A stretch of 64,000 nt of DNA from Paraburkholderia sp. BL9I2N2 (GCF_004339745.1 NZ_SMGP01000005.1:372001-436000), one strand, 5' to 3'. Positions 1 to 9,236 are shown, numbered from the stretch's first letter. Program-made: numbers and translations. The notes: generated by a model from the letters alone, not told the origin.

Positions 1-1
1 T

Positions 2-592
2 CCCGACACGGGGGCAAGCCTTCCGATCAAAGGTATTGAGGGAAAGAAGGATGCTGTGACGATCGATTTGTCGTACGGGGTCGGATTTACGTTTTACTTC
101 GATGGCCCTGACCGGATGTATCTGAAGATACCTCTCGTTGGGCCCGTATACTATCGTCGCGTCGTCGAGGACGTTCACGCATCGGCGTTACCGGCTAACG
201 CTGCAGAGACTTCGGCAAATGGGCTCGGCCCCGCGACGCAAGCTCCGGTGTTGAGTAAGCAGTCGGCAGACGTGGAAGTAAGGAGGAGTGAACCGAAGAA
301 CGTGAACGCCGAACCTCCTGAAGTTATATCCGCTGCTCAGCGTTATCGCGTTGGTGAGCCGACTGTTTCGCCTTCTGTGGGCATGGACAAAGTCGTGACT
401 GGAGGCGGGGTCGCGCAGGTCAAGCTCGCGTTCGCCGCAGCACACGACGGGGAATACGATGCCGCCATTAGTCGGCTTAGCGATGCGTTCAAGTCAGGTT
501 ATCGAGGCTTTGCTTTTCTCGACAGCGCCCCGGAGTTGAGCGGCTTGAGGGATGATGTACGTTACCGTGCTTTGGTTGCTCGGTATCGCTGA
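2..592 (+). CDS. Hypothetical protein, truncated at its 5' end by the window edge
   Basis: The reading frame is open from base 2 and has no stop before the window edge, so the real start probably lies upstream. The only start codon inside is a GTG at 56, which would give 178 residues. The visible part begins with a beta-rich stretch (LSYGVGFTFYF, YLKIPLVGPVYYRR), followed by a long polar low-complexity middle. The last 50 residues (from AAHDGEYDAAISRL) look like a TPR-type helical pair. I do not recognise the family and assign no function. A short overlapping frame ends with TGA at 57-59 but cannot be judged from so little sequence. Confidence 0.55.
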   Translation, partial: PDTGASLPIKGIEGKKDAVTIDLSYGVGFTFYFDGPDRMYLKIPLVGPVYYRRVVEDVHASALPANAAETSANGLGPATQAPVLSKQSADVEVRRSEPKNVNAEPPEVISAAQRYRVGEPTVSPSVGMDKVVTGGGVAQVKLAFAAAHDGEYDAAISRLSDAFKSGYRGFAFLDSAPELSGLRDDVRYRALVARYR

Positions 593-912
593 AATAGGAG
601 TGGCACGTTTCGACAAGCTGGCGTAGAGGACGTAACGGCTATGAAGGTGGCGACTCAGGGGCTGGAGTCGCACAGATCATGAGCCTGTTGTCGACGCTTG
701 ATTCGAGGAACAAGTTATCGGCCTAAGCCGTCATTGGGACGGGCTGGGTTCTACGTCAGCAATGTGGCCGATTGCCGACGATCGAGGCATCGAGCAACCC
801 GGTGGCGTCATCCTGCATCAGTGAGCTCACACTCCCGACCTTAAGCGGCCCTTCGACTCGTGCGAGGGCTATGGCAGCTTCCAAACTGGAACTGCCATGG
901 GATTGCTAAAAC
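593..912. other. Intergenic region between convergent genes
   Basis: No convincing coding sequence is seen on either strand in these 320 bases. The only structure is the hairpin at 871-898, listed separately. Confidence 0.5.
871..898. terminator. Hairpin between convergent genes
   Basis: ATGGCAG (871-877) pairs with CTGCCAT (892-898), and the stem is extended by TTCC/GGAA with one bulged base. It lies just past the stop of the minus-strand ABC-F gene. There is no clear T-run on either side, so termination is an inference from position. Confidence 0.35.
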
Positions 913-2592
913 TCAGGCGATGATCTTCTGCTCCCCGGCAGCCTGCTCGCGCATGCGACGGGCTTCGTCGCGCAGGAACTGCTGGTAATCGTCCAGATCG
1001 CCGTCGAAGGGCTCGACGCCACCCTTGGTAACGAGCCAGAACTCGTCGCATACCGCGCGCAGCAGGGACCGGTCGTGACTGACCAGCATCACCGTGCCTT
1101 CGAATTCGTTGAGTGCCATGCCTAGCGCTTCGCGTGTGGCCAGGTCGAGGTGGTTGGTAGGCTCGTCGAGCAGCAGCAGGTTGGGGCGCTGCCACACGAT
1201 CATGCACAGCACGAGCCGCGCCTTTTCGCCGCCGCTCATCGTGCTCACCGCCTGATGGACCATGTCCCCACTGAAGTTGAAGGTGCCGAGGAAAGTGCGA
1301 AGCGATTGTTCGGTGCCACTCTGGCCGGGGGCACGCATGTGCGCCGGCGTGTCCCTGGCAAGGCGGATCATGTGTTCCATCGGCGTATCGAGGGGACGCA
1401 GCACGTCGAGTTCCTGCTGTGCGAAGTAGCCGATGTTCAGGCCTTTGCCCTCGCTGATTTCGCCGGCAATCGGCGCCAGTTCGTGCGCCACCGTTTTCAC
1501 CAGAGTGGACTTGCCCTGGCCGTTGGCACCGAGAATGCCGATGCGCTGCCCGGCCAGCACGGATCGGTTGATGCCCCGCACGATGACCGTCGGCGGCGTG
1601 CCCGGCGGTGCGCCGGTCGGCGCCGCGTAGCCGAAGCTTGCGTCCAGCATCGACAGCAGCGGGTTCGGGACGTTGAGCGGCTCCTTGAACTCGAAGTTGA
1701 ACTCCGCGTCGGCAAGCACTGGTGCGATCTTCTCCATGCGTTCGAGCGCCTTGACCCGGCTCTGCGCCTGCTTCGCCTTCGAGGCCTTGGCCTTGAAACG
1801 GTCGATGAATTTCTGCAGGTGGGCGATCTTGTCCACCTGCCTGGCCATCGCGGCCTGCTGCAACACCAGTTGCTCAGCGCGCATGTCTTCGAACTTGCTG
1901 TAGTTGCCGCCATAACGCACCAGCTTGGCGTTGTCGACGTGCACCGTCACCTGCGTCACCGCGTCGAGGAATTCGCGATCGTGGCTGATCACTACCAAGG
2001 TTCCTGGATAGCGCTTGAGCCACGCTTCCAGCCAGACCAGCGCGTCGAGGTCGAGGTGATTGGTCGGCTCGTCGAGCAACAGCAAGTCGGACGGGCACAT
2101 GAGCGCGCGCGCCAGCTGCAGTCGCATGCGCCAGCCGCCGGAGAAACTGTTGACCGGCTGGCTAAGCTGCGCGGCACTGAAGCCAAGGCCCAGGATCAGC
2201 GCTTGGGCACGTGCGGGGGCATCATGTGCACCGGCATCGTGCAGGGCCATGTAGGCGTGCGCCATGCGCATGCCGTCGTCGCTGGCCTCAGCGGCGGCTA
2301 CTTCGGCCTGCGCGGCCAGCAGTACGGTGTCACCGTCGATTACGAAGTCGGTCGCGCTCTGCTCGGTCTCCGGCATCTCCTGCGCGACCTGGCCCATCTT
2401 CCATGCAGCGGGAATCGAGAACTCGCCGCCGTCTTCGTGCAGCGTGCCGTTGAGAAGGCCGAAGAAGGATGACTTGCCGGCGCCATTGCGGCCGACAAGG
2501 CCAATCTTTTCGCCAGGGGTGAAGGTGACGGACGCGCGGTCGAGTACGACATTGACGCCACGGCGCAGCGTGACATTACGGACGGAAATCAT
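913..2592 (-). CDS. ABC-F family ATP-binding protein, YheS-like, short C-terminus
   Basis: This is a soluble protein with two ABC ATPase domains and no membrane segments, as expected for ABC-F ribosome-associated ATPases. The first Walker A is GRNGAGKSS, followed by signature SFSGGWRMR and Walker B LLLLDEPTNHLDLD. The second set is GANGQGKST, TMSGGEKAR and LLLLDEPTNHLDL. The linker contains the KASKAKQAQSR stretch typical of the P-site tRNA interaction motif. It resembles E. coli YheS, but at 559 residues it ends soon after DLDDYQQFL, so the long C-terminal coiled coil of YheS (about 637 residues) is nearly absent. The gene stands alone, reading toward the window start. The start ATG at 2592 has AGGAG-like bases upstream. 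Role: probably translation-related, not transport. Confidence 0.9.
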   Translation of the reverse strand: MISVRNVTLRRGVNVVLDRASVTFTPGEKIGLVGRNGAGKSSFFGLLNGTLHEDGGEFSIPAAWKMGQVAQEMPETEQSATDFVIDGDTVLLAAQAEVAAAEASDDGMRMAHAYMALHDAGAHDAPARAQALILGLGFSAAQLSQPVNSFSGGWRMRLQLARALMCPSDLLLLDEPTNHLDLDALVWLEAWLKRYPGTLVVISHDREFLDAVTQVTVHVDNAKLVRYGGNYSKFEDMRAEQLVLQQAAMARQVDKIAHLQKFIDRFKAKASKAKQAQSRVKALERMEKIAPVLADAEFNFEFKEPLNVPNPLLSMLDASFGYAAPTGAPPGTPPTVIVRGINRSVLAGQRIGILGANGQGKSTLVKTVAHELAPIAGEISEGKGLNIGYFAQQELDVLRPLDTPMEHMIRLARDTPAHMRAPGQSGTEQSLRTFLGTFNFSGDMVHQAVSTMSGGEKARLVLCMIVWQRPNLLLLDEPTNHLDLATREALGMALNEFEGTVMLVSHDRSLLRAVCDEFWLVTKGGVEPFDGDLDDYQQFLRDEARRMREQAAGEQKIIA

Positions 2593-2802
2593 AAGGAGCT
2601 ACTTCGGAGAGGATAGGCATGATAGCCCACCGGACGCACAGGGCTGTCTCTTTTCTGGCCGCACGAGTGAAGAGCCGCTTGCTCTTTGCGGCGCCCACCG
2701 GCCGCAAAGCGAGGCGGGCACTGGCGCGCCGGGTGTTCCGGCTGCTGGGCCAGCGAACAAACGGTGCGTGACGGCTCCTGGCTTGTAGCACGCATCCGAC
2801 GT

Positions 2803-3106
2803 GTAACCAGGCAAACTCGGGAGCCTTGGAACAAAGGCAAGTTAATCGGGCAAAAGCCACCGCTGAAGCCGAAGGAAATCTGGACAATCCGGATTCATCT
2901 CCAGAATGCCCATTCGGTTCGCGATCTGGCGCTGTTCAACGTCGCAGTGATAGCAAGCTGCGCGGCTGTGATCTCGTCAATTTCCGTGTGCGCGATGTCA
3001 TGCACGGTAGTCAGGTGTTGGTCATTCCAAGCTGGAAAGTACCGTGCGATACCTTGGCATAGAGGTCGGCGATGCATTCGAGATCTCAGAGCAGACCGAG
3101 ATCTAG
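2803..3106 (+). pseudogene. Tyrosine recombinase (phage-type integrase) remnant, internally deleted
   Basis: Three pieces of one integrase family appear in three different frames. Frame one has REPWNKGKLIGQKPP to LALFNVA (about 2818-2945). Frame two has DSKLRGCDLVNFRVRDV (about 2950-3005). Frame three has GHSKLESTVRYLGIEV to EISEQTEI and a TAG at 3104 (about 3020-3106). The pieces are in the order of the intact protein of about 200 residues, but the catalytic middle (arginine and HxxR region) is missing while the C-terminal tyrosine piece (TVRYLG) remains. No ATG precedes the first piece. It is a dead scar of a mobile element, not a working recombinase. The upstream boundary is approximate. 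Confidence 0.8.
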
Positions 3107-3118
3107 CGCGCCGTAACC

Positions 3119-3156
3119 GGCCGCACGCCAAAGCGGTTATGTAGGCTCGTGCGGCC
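3119..3156. terminator. Hairpin after integrase remnant
   Basis: GGCCGCACG (3119-3127) and CGTGCGGCC (3148-3156) form a perfect 9-bp stem with a 20-base loop. It sits 12 bases after the stop of the integrase remnant, so it may be that gene's old terminator. There is no T-run. Confidence 0.35.
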
Positions 3157-3412
3157 GCTATCTCGCCTGATGTCGTGCGAGTACTATCAGCCAGAAGCAG
3201 CCCTTCGACGGCCATAAGCAAATCGGCGGCAATCTACCAGCGGCAAAATTAAAGACAACCAGAGCGTGACCGGAGCGGTAATTCGGCCATCACGACGCAA
3301 CGTGGTCGAGCGCACAGACTACCGATGGAGCTTCGTGGTCTGGTTGAGGAGTTTGGACTCCCCGACCCACCAGGAATATCCCGTTCAGACCGCGCATTGC
3401 GCAACCACAATC

Positions 3413-4192
3413 ATGAGTACATGGGTACACGAGCTGCCGTTATGGTTGATGGCACTGGTCACTTTCAGTGCGATATTTCTCGCAGGCGCGACCATCCATG
3501 TCGTCACCGGATGGCTTGCTGCCGGTCGATATGGGCGATCATTCAAGGCAATTTCTCCCGGTCTGCTTTCTCCACTCGGTATCATATTCGGCTTATTTAT
3601 CGTCTTCACGGCCTCGCAGGTCTGGAACGATACGGCGCGCGCCAATATCGCGGTCGCCACTGAAGCGAGTGCGTTGCGATCGGTCGTTGTCATGTCTGCC
3701 GTTTTGCCAAATGAAGCCCAGACCGAACTGCGAAGGATGGTCCGAGACTACATCCAGTACACCGCGACGACTGAATGGCCGCAGGTGGCGAAGGGAGCCG
3801 TTACACTTAACATTAGTCCTCCCACGCTGAACAACGCACTGAAGTTCACGCTATCCCTACCAGTCGTTACGCCCGGACAGCAGACGGCGCAGCGCGAGGT
3901 CGCGGCGTCCCTGCAGCATGCTCTCGAAGTGCGTCGCGAGCGTATCCTGATCAGTCGCAGCGAAGTGAATGGTATCAAATGGTTATGCTTGGCCTTTCTG
4001 GCGGTGTGCCTGCTGTTCGCCATCGCGTTCGTTCATTGCGACAACCGGCTGACATCCGCCGTGGCAATCGGTCTGTTTTCGGCGGCACTCGCCACAACCG
4101 TTTTGCTCATCCTCTCCCACGATCGGCCCTTTACAGGAGAAATCGCGCTGACGCCCGAGCCGCTGTTGCAGGTGATACCTGAGGATCGCTGA
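3413..4192 (+). CDS. DUF4239 (bestrophin-like) membrane protein
   Basis: This is a 259-residue inner-membrane protein. Hydrophobic segments occur near the N-terminus (LPLWLMALVTFSAIFLAG), around residues 45-65 (LLSPLGIIFGLFIVF), and as a C-terminal pair (WLCLAFLAVCLLFAIAF and the following AIGLFSAALATTVLLIL). The loop after the second segment (NIAVATEASALRSVVVM, then LPNEAQTELRRMVRDYI) is the pattern of DUF4239, a family related to bestrophin channels. The frame is open further upstream, but the ATG at 3413 begins the hydrophobic domain, and the 49 residues upstream are of non-coding character. It stands alone after the integrase scar. Substrate or ion is unknown. Confidence 0.7.
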   Translation: MSTWVHELPLWLMALVTFSAIFLAGATIHVVTGWLAAGRYGRSFKAISPGLLSPLGIIFGLFIVFTASQVWNDTARANIAVATEASALRSVVVMSAVLPNEAQTELRRMVRDYIQYTATTEWPQVAKGAVTLNISPPTLNNALKFTLSLPVVTPGQQTAQREVAASLQHALEVRRERILISRSEVNGIKWLCLAFLAVCLLFAIAFVHCDNRLTSAVAIGLFSAALATTVLLILSHDRPFTGEIALTPEPLLQVIPEDR

Positions 4193-4756
4193 GCGTTGTC
4201 GGCCAGGAAGGGTCACTCGTGTTTTGTGCCACTCTGACATTCAGACGGCGGCGCAGTCCGGCAAAGCGGCCATTCGATCTCGAGGCGAGCATGCTTGACG
4301 ACGGCTCTTACCGCACAACATGCGGGGGCAACGAGCGCGCGCCCATTACCTGGACGGCGTATCGGATGATGCTCTGGTCTTGAACGTTTGCGACCAACTC
4401 GTCGGCACGAGATAAAAAGCCGAAGGAGCAATGGATTTGTATTCGCATTGTTGTATCCCAGGGCGAGATCAATCGTCGGGGGCACGCCGTCAAGCGCCCG
4501 GGCAACAACGTTCGGTGTCAGCATATTTTGCGCATGCAGCGGGATAAGAACCCGAAGCGGCGTTGAGTAGAAGTTCTCGCGATGCACATGAATGCATGCT
4601 GAGAACCGTCGAACTGCGGCCCTAGGACGGCCGAGCCATTATTTTCGTCAAAGGAATTCCTGACATTGCGCTGTCATGGCCAGGCATTCGAAGCAAGAAT
4701 ACGAGCGCATGCCTAAAGTATGCGCTCGCATCGATTTGCCCAAAATAGATTGCGTA
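4193..4756. other. Intergenic region, possibly with decayed coding sequence
   Basis: No intact gene is seen in about 560 bases. Minus-strand frames near 4300-4520 contain short stretches (IDLALGYNNANTNPLLLRLF, continued in another frame by ADELVANVQD) that faintly resemble the ligand-binding domain of a LysR regulator. The match is too weak to call a pseudogene. The hairpin at 4702-4728 lies at the right end. Confidence 0.3.
4702..4728 (-). terminator. Hairpin downstream of the DUF4148 gene
   Basis: CGAGCGCAT (4702-4710) and ATGCGCTCG (4720-4728) form a perfect 9-bp stem with a 9-base loop. It lies 28 bases beyond the stop of the minus-strand DUF4148 gene and is followed on that strand by a weakly T-rich TATTCTT. 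It is a likely terminator. Confidence 0.55.
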
Positions 4757-5059
4757 CTACTGACCTTGCAGATTCGGATTGCCGGCAGGAACGTCAGAGC
4801 CGGTTTCCGACGAGCCAGCGGTGGATGGACCATATCCCGTCGCTGCATTGTTCTGTGCGGCGACGCGAGCTTCGGCCGCCTGAATGTCAGCGGGGTAGGT
4901 GGAGTCGGTTGCGACCGCGGGGTTATAGCCGGCCTGTTCGATCTGCTTCAATTGCGCCTTGACTTCGGCGCGCGTGAGCGGTTGCTCGGATTGCGCGAAC
5001 GATGCCACCGGCGCTGCGAACACTGCAACTAGCGCCACGGCTTTGACGAGCGATTTCAT
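4757..5059 (-). CDS. DUF4148 domain-containing secreted protein
   Basis: This is a 100-residue protein with a clear Sec signal peptide (MKSLVKAVALVAVFAAPVASFAQ, cleavage after about residue 22). The mature part begins LTRAEVKAQLKQIEQAGYNP, the conserved block of DUF4148, a small periplasmic family abundant in Burkholderia and Paraburkholderia, followed by ADIQAAEARVAAQN. The rest is low-complexity Gly/Ser/Asn. The ATG at 5059 is chosen because GGAGGGAA lies 6 bases upstream and the signal peptide starts there. Function of the family is unknown. It is monocistronic, with its own hairpin terminator. Confidence 0.85.
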   Translation of the reverse strand: MKSLVKAVALVAVFAAPVASFAQSEQPLTRAEVKAQLKQIEQAGYNPAVATDSTYPADIQAAEARVAAQNNAATGYGPSTAGSSETGSDVPAGNPNLQGQ

Positions 5060-5149
5060 GATGCTTCCCTCCGAGAATATTTTATGGGGCGCCGCAGCAA
5101 TCTTTGGCACCATCCACGGATTCTAGGAAGGTAGTCGTCTAGGGGAAAC

Positions 5150-5170
5150 CACTGATACGGTAATTCAGTG
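5150..5170 (-). promoter_or_regulatory. Short dyad upstream of the DUF4148 gene
   Basis: CACTGA (5150-5155) and TCAGTG (5165-5170) are a perfect inverted repeat with a 9-base spacer. It lies about 90-110 bases upstream of the start codon, where a promoter or operator would be expected. Assignment is by position only. Confidence 0.25.
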
Positions 5171-5229
5171 TTGCTACAAACAATAAGTCGGCCTGATGTA
5201 ATGTGGTCCGTAATATATGAAGAATCGCG

Positions 5230-6315
5230 CTACACGCCTTGGCGAACATCGACTCGATACGCGGTCACCTGCCGATACGTGCTGCCGGCTCGCACGATCA
5301 CCTCGTCCTGCTCAGCCATATTGACCTGGTTTGGAAAGCCCCCCGCTTCGAGGCACAAACCGGCGTGCGCTTGATACGCAATGCCGCCGCGTCCTGAGTC
5401 GCCCTTTAACCAGTTGCCGCTGTAAAACTGTAAGCCGCGTTGATCGGTCGAGACGGTCAATTCGCGTCCACTGGCGGGATCGTAGGCGCAGGCGACTCGA
5501 CGTATCGGCGGGGTGGCACCGTTCGTGCCGGCGTCGGGGGCATCGCGCAGCACGTAGCAGTGATCGAAGCCACCGGCCGTCGCCAACTGCGCGTGCGGCC
5601 AGTCGAGCCGCGCGCCGATCGGCGCGCTCTGCCGAAAATCGAAGGCATTGCCTGCCACTTCCGCCAGCTTGGACGGAATCATAGCGGCGTCGACCTCAAA
5701 GAAGCGGTCCGCATCGATCGACAACACGTGGCCGCGAATGTCGGCACCCGGCCGGCCCGTGAGGTTGAAGTACGGATGGCTCGTCAGATTGAGCGGCGTC
5801 GCGGCGTCGGTGATCGCTTCATAGGCGATGGTCAGCGTGCCGTCGTCGTCGAGCGAGTAGCGCACTTGCGTAGTCACGTTGCCCGGAAAACCGGCATCGC
5901 CTTCGGGCGACTCCAGTCGCATGAGCAACGCACCGTCGTCCTCGCTCACGTCCCACAGCGCGCGATGAAACCCCACCGTGCCGCCATGCAGCAGGTTCGC
6001 GCCTTCGTTGCGGTCGAGCGTGTACTCGATGCCGTCGAGCGTGAAACGCGCATCGGCAATGCGGTTCGCCCAGCGGCCTATCAGGCCGCCCATGTAAGTG
6101 GTCGCCGCTACGTATTCAGCCGGCGTGTCGTGGCCGAGCAGGATATCGCCGAGCACGCCGGCGCGATCCGGTGCATGCCACGAGACCAGCGTCGCGCCCA
6201 GATCGCTAATGGCGACTTTCATACCGTGCGCGTTGCGCAGCGTGAAGAGTCGGACGGAATCGCCGCCGCGCAATGTGCCCCACGGCTCGGAAGAAAGTTG
6301 TGCGATGCTGATCAT
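5230..6315 (-). CDS. galM: Aldose 1-epimerase (mutarotase)
   Basis: This 361-residue cytosolic enzyme interconverts alpha and beta anomers of aldoses. Family landmarks are GGLIGRWANRI near residue 75, HGGTVGFHRALWDV, the catalytic His in LTSHPYFNLTG, and the catalytic Glu near the C-terminus in AGLCLEAGGFPNQVN. The length is normal for the family. It lies downstream of xylR in the same direction, with only 33 bases between them, so the two are probably cotranscribed. In this setting it likely speeds the anomer exchange of xylose before XylA, although the family also acts on galactose and glucose. Confidence 0.92.
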   Translation of the reverse strand: MISIAQLSSEPWGTLRGGDSVRLFTLRNAHGMKVAISDLGATLVSWHAPDRAGVLGDILLGHDTPAEYVAATTYMGGLIGRWANRIADARFTLDGIEYTLDRNEGANLLHGGTVGFHRALWDVSEDDGALLMRLESPEGDAGFPGNVTTQVRYSLDDDGTLTIAYEAITDAATPLNLTSHPYFNLTGRPGADIRGHVLSIDADRFFEVDAAMIPSKLAEVAGNAFDFRQSAPIGARLDWPHAQLATAGGFDHCYVLRDAPDAGTNGATPPIRRVACAYDPASGRELTVSTDQRGLQFYSGNWLKGDSGRGGIAYQAHAGLCLEAGGFPNQVNMAEQDEVIVRAGSTYRQVTAYRVDVRQGV

Positions 6316-6348
6316 GTCGTCAGTGAGAAGAAAAGAGAATAGGCATGC

Positions 6349-7566
6349 TCAGCCTGGCGCGGACGTCGAATTCGCCTGCTCCTGGTATTCGCGCGGCGTA
6401 CAGCCGAGTTCACGGCGAAACACCGCGTACATGTATTGCAGCGACGTGAAGCCGCAACGGATCGCCACTTCCGCACTCGACGCATCGCGCTTCGCCAGCA
6501 ATGCTTTTGCGACATCGAGTTTATGGCGCAGGATTTCCTGATGCACGGTGCACTGCCGTTCGCGCCGAAAGTACTCTTCGAGCGATGAGCGCGACACGCC
6601 CACATAGTCGGCAACCTGTTCGGTGCGAATGCCTTGACACGCGTACTGTCGAATGAAGTGCCGCGCCCGCATCACATACGGACTCGCCAGCGGTTGGTGC
6701 TTCGTCGATTCGAGCACGTTGATGCCGACCGGCGGCACCAGAATGCGCCGCCCCGGAAACCGCGCGCCATGCAGCATCTGATGCAAGAGGTGAGCAGCGG
6801 TGCGGCCCATTTCCTCAGTACCCTGAATCACCGATGAAAGCGGAATACGCGTCAACGTGCGGGTCAGCGGATCATTGTCGATGCCGATGATCGCGACTTC
6901 TTCGGGCACGGGAATGCCGGCGATCAAACACGCCTGAAGCAGATGCCGCGCACGCGCATCGGTCACTGCGATTACACCAACGGGCTTCGGCAAATCCCGC
7001 AGCCACGCAGTGAGCTGTTCGGTCGCCTGGTTCCATGACGGCGCGCTGGTCGAGAGGCCGCGATACATCTCGCTGTCGATCTGCTCCGCGCTATGTCCGT
7101 CCGCGCTGCGCAAATGAGCGAACGCGAGTTCACGCTGTTGGGCCCAGCGGTTCTCCTGCGCTTGCGGCAGGCTGTACAACGCGAAGTGCTCGAGACCCGC
7201 GCCGATCAGATGCGTATAAGCGAGCGAAACAAGCTTGCTGTTGTCGGTGGCGATATAGGGTAAATCCGGAGGATAGTGCGCCGGATCTTCGAACGACGAT
7301 CCCACGGCGACCACCGGCAACGGACAATCGCGCAGCGCTTCGCCCACGGCGGGATCGTCGAAATCCGCGATGATGCCGTCGCCGTCGAAGCGTTCTATAC
7401 CCGTCAGCCGGCAGCGAAAGTCTTCTTCGAGAAAGAGATCCCACGCCACGCGCGTAGACAGCAGGTAGTTGCCGATGCCGGTGATGATCTCGCGGTCGTA
7501 GACCTTGTTCGCGTTGAACAGCAGCGCGATCCGATGGGTCGTCTGTGGTGTTTGCGGACGGGTCAT
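6349..7566 (-). CDS. xylR: XylR family xylose-responsive transcriptional regulator
   Basis: The N-terminal about 280 residues are a periplasmic-binding-protein-like sensor (HRIALLFNANKVYDREI, DGDGIIADFDDP, IGIDNDPLTRTLTRIPLSSV). The C-terminal about 100 residues are an AraC-type double helix-turn-helix (QVADYVGVSRSSLEEYF, then EVAIRCGFTSLQYMYAVFRRE). This architecture and length match E. coli XylR, the xylose-dependent activator. A TTG at 7590 would add eight residues; the ATG at 7566 is preferred but neither has a strong ribosome site. The gene is divergent from xylAFGH and leads into the epimerase gene, so it very likely controls both. Confidence 0.9.
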   Translation of the reverse strand: MTRPQTPQTTHRIALLFNANKVYDREIITGIGNYLLSTRVAWDLFLEEDFRCRLTGIERFDGDGIIADFDDPAVGEALRDCPLPVVAVGSSFEDPAHYPPDLPYIATDNSKLVSLAYTHLIGAGLEHFALYSLPQAQENRWAQQRELAFAHLRSADGHSAEQIDSEMYRGLSTSAPSWNQATEQLTAWLRDLPKPVGVIAVTDARARHLLQACLIAGIPVPEEVAIIGIDNDPLTRTLTRIPLSSVIQGTEEMGRTAAHLLHQMLHGARFPGRRILVPPVGINVLESTKHQPLASPYVMRARHFIRQYACQGIRTEQVADYVGVSRSSLEEYFRRERQCTVHQEILRHKLDVAKALLAKRDASSAEVAIRCGFTSLQYMYAVFRRELGCTPREYQEQANSTSAPG

Positions 7567-7687
7567 GGCGGTGAGCGGTGTGCGGGTCAACGACCCGTCA
7601 CGCCTTTGTCTCCTGTTGGATGCTTAATTTGAACGGCAGCGGTTTTAAGCGTCTGGTTATTCTAGGCCTCGAATCGCGCGCCGGTGC

Positions 7688-7715
7688 GAAACAAAAACGA
7701 GGGCGGTAAGAAACA
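7688..7715. promoter_or_regulatory. Candidate XylR operator (direct repeats)
   Basis: Within the xylR-xylA divergent gap, GAAACA occurs at 7688-7693 and again at 7710-7715 on the same strand, 22 bases apart, about two helical turns. XylR/AraC proteins bind direct repeats, and E. coli XylR sites contain GAAA-type half sites. Function is an inference. Confidence 0.4.
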
Positions 7716-7837
7716 TCAAGCACGCTGCGCAATTTCGCAATTGCCGATGCATCGTGCAAGCGGCAGCATGGCGTCACCTTGTCAACCGGCGCGGCGACGT
7801 CGCACGGGTTGCGGTGCACCATAAACTGGAGACGCTG

Positions 7838-9160
7838 ATGTCTTACTTCGAACACATTCCCGAGATCCGCTACGAAGGCCCTCAATCGGATAACCCGCTT
7901 GCGTACCGCCACTACGATAAAAGCAAGAAGGTGCTCGGCAAGACACTCGAAGAACATCTGCGCATTGCCGTGTGCTACTGGCACACGTTCGTCTGGCCGG
8001 GCGTGGATATTTTTGGGCAGGGAACGTTCCGGCGTCCTTGGCAGCAACCCGGCGACGCGATGGAGCGGGCGCAGCAAAAGGCGGATTCCGCATTCGAGTT
8101 CTTCTCGAAGCTCGGCACGCCGTACTACACGTTCCACGATACCGACGTCTCGCCCGAAGGGTCGAGCCTGAAGGAGTACAGCGAAAACTTCTTGCGCATC
8201 ACCGACTATCTGGCGCGCAAGCAGGAGAGCACGGGCATCAAGCTGCTGTGGGGCACGGCCAATCTGTTCTCGCATCCCCGTTATGCGGCCGGTGCCGCGA
8301 CCAGTCCCGATCCGGAAGTGTTCGCGTTTGCGGCAACCCAGGTGCGCCACGCGCTCGATGCGACGCAACGGCTCGGCGGCGATAACTATGTACTGTGGGG
8401 CGGACGCGAAGGTTACGACACCTTGCTCAATACCGACCTCGTGCGTGAACGCGATCAACTCGCCCGCTTTCTGCATATGGTCGTCGACCATGCGCACAAG
8501 ATCGGCTTCAAAGGCTCGCTGCTGATCGAACCCAAACCACAGGAACCGACCAAGCATCAATACGATTACGACGTCGCGACCGTGCATGGCTTTTTACTGC
8601 AACACGGGCTAGACAAAGAGATTCGCGTGAACATCGAGGCCAATCATGCGACGCTCGCGGGCCACTCGTTTCATCACGAGATCGCCACGGCTTACGCGCT
8701 GGGTATTTTCGGCAGCGTCGATGCGAATCGCGGCGATCCGCAAAACGGCTGGGACACGGATCAATTCCCAAATAGTGTGGAAGAACTGACGCTCGCCTTC
8801 TACGAAATCCTCAAACACGGCGGCTTTACAACCGGCGGCATGAACTTCGATTCGAAAGTGCGGCGCCAAAGTGTCGATCCGGAAGATCTGTTCTACGGCC
8901 ACATCGGGGCGATCGACAACCTCGCGCTCGCCGTCGAGCGCGCGGCGGTGCTGATCGAAAACGATCGTCTCGATCAATTCAAACGTCAACGTTACGCGGG
9001 CTGGGAAGCGGAATTCGGCCGCAAGATTCTTTCCGGCGACTATTCGCTCTCCACACTGGCGGCGGATGCACTGGCGCGCGGTCTGAACCCGCAGCACGCG
9101 AGCGGCCATCAGGAGTTGATGGAAAACATCGTGAATCAGGCGATTTACAGCGGACGTTGA
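7838..9160 (+). CDS. xylA: Xylose isomerase
   Basis: This 440-residue enzyme converts D-xylose to D-xylulose with two divalent metals. Visible landmarks are [18 protein letters not shown], the catalytic His/Asp in [25 protein letters not shown], the metal/Lys site [35 protein letters not shown] and GSVDANRGD. Length fits the class II (long) xylose isomerases. The ATG at 7838 is chosen because it begins the conserved MSYFEHIP and has GGAGA nearby; an open frame upstream is not conserved. It is the first gene of xylAFGH, divergent from xylR. Confidence 0.97.
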   Translation: MSYFEHIPEIRYEGPQSDNPLAYRHYDKSKKVLGKTLEEHLRIAVCYWHTFVWPGVDIFGQGTFRRPWQQPGDAMERAQQKADSAFEFFSKLGTPYYTFHDTDVSPEGSSLKEYSENFLRITDYLARKQESTGIKLLWGTANLFSHPRYAAGAATSPDPEVFAFAATQVRHALDATQRLGGDNYVLWGGREGYDTLLNTDLVRERDQLARFLHMVVDHAHKIGFKGSLLIEPKPQEPTKHQYDYDVATVHGFLLQHGLDKEIRVNIEANHATLAGHSFHHEIATAYALGIFGSVDANRGDPQNGWDTDQFPNSVEELTLAFYEILKHGGFTTGGMNFDSKVRRQSVDPEDLFYGHIGAIDNLALAVERAAVLIENDRLDQFKRQRYAGWEAEFGRKILSGDYSLSTLAADALARGLNPQHASGHQELMENIVNQAIYSGR

Positions 9161-9211
9161 TCCGCGTCTCAAGAAGCAACGCATCAGAAAGTAGTCACAC
9201 CACCAAAAAAA

Positions 9212-9236
9212 TCGCGCGGCCACGCCGACCGCGCGA
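9212..9236 (+). other. Intercistronic hairpin between xylA and xylF
   Basis: TCGCGCGG (9212-9219) and CCGCGCGA (9229-9236) form a perfect 8-bp stem, preceded by seven A and without a T-run after it. In the gap before a highly expressed binding-protein gene such a stem often protects the downstream mRNA; it could also partly terminate. This role is inferred. Confidence 0.4.

Noticed and set aside
1150-2472. 440-residue open frame antisense to the ABC-F gene
   Set aside because: Shadow frame; the minus strand carries both complete ATPase domains.
4213-4587. Possible remnant of a LysR ligand-binding domain on the minus strand
   Set aside because: Only about 20 residues per frame look similar and they need a frame change; too little to call a pseudogene.
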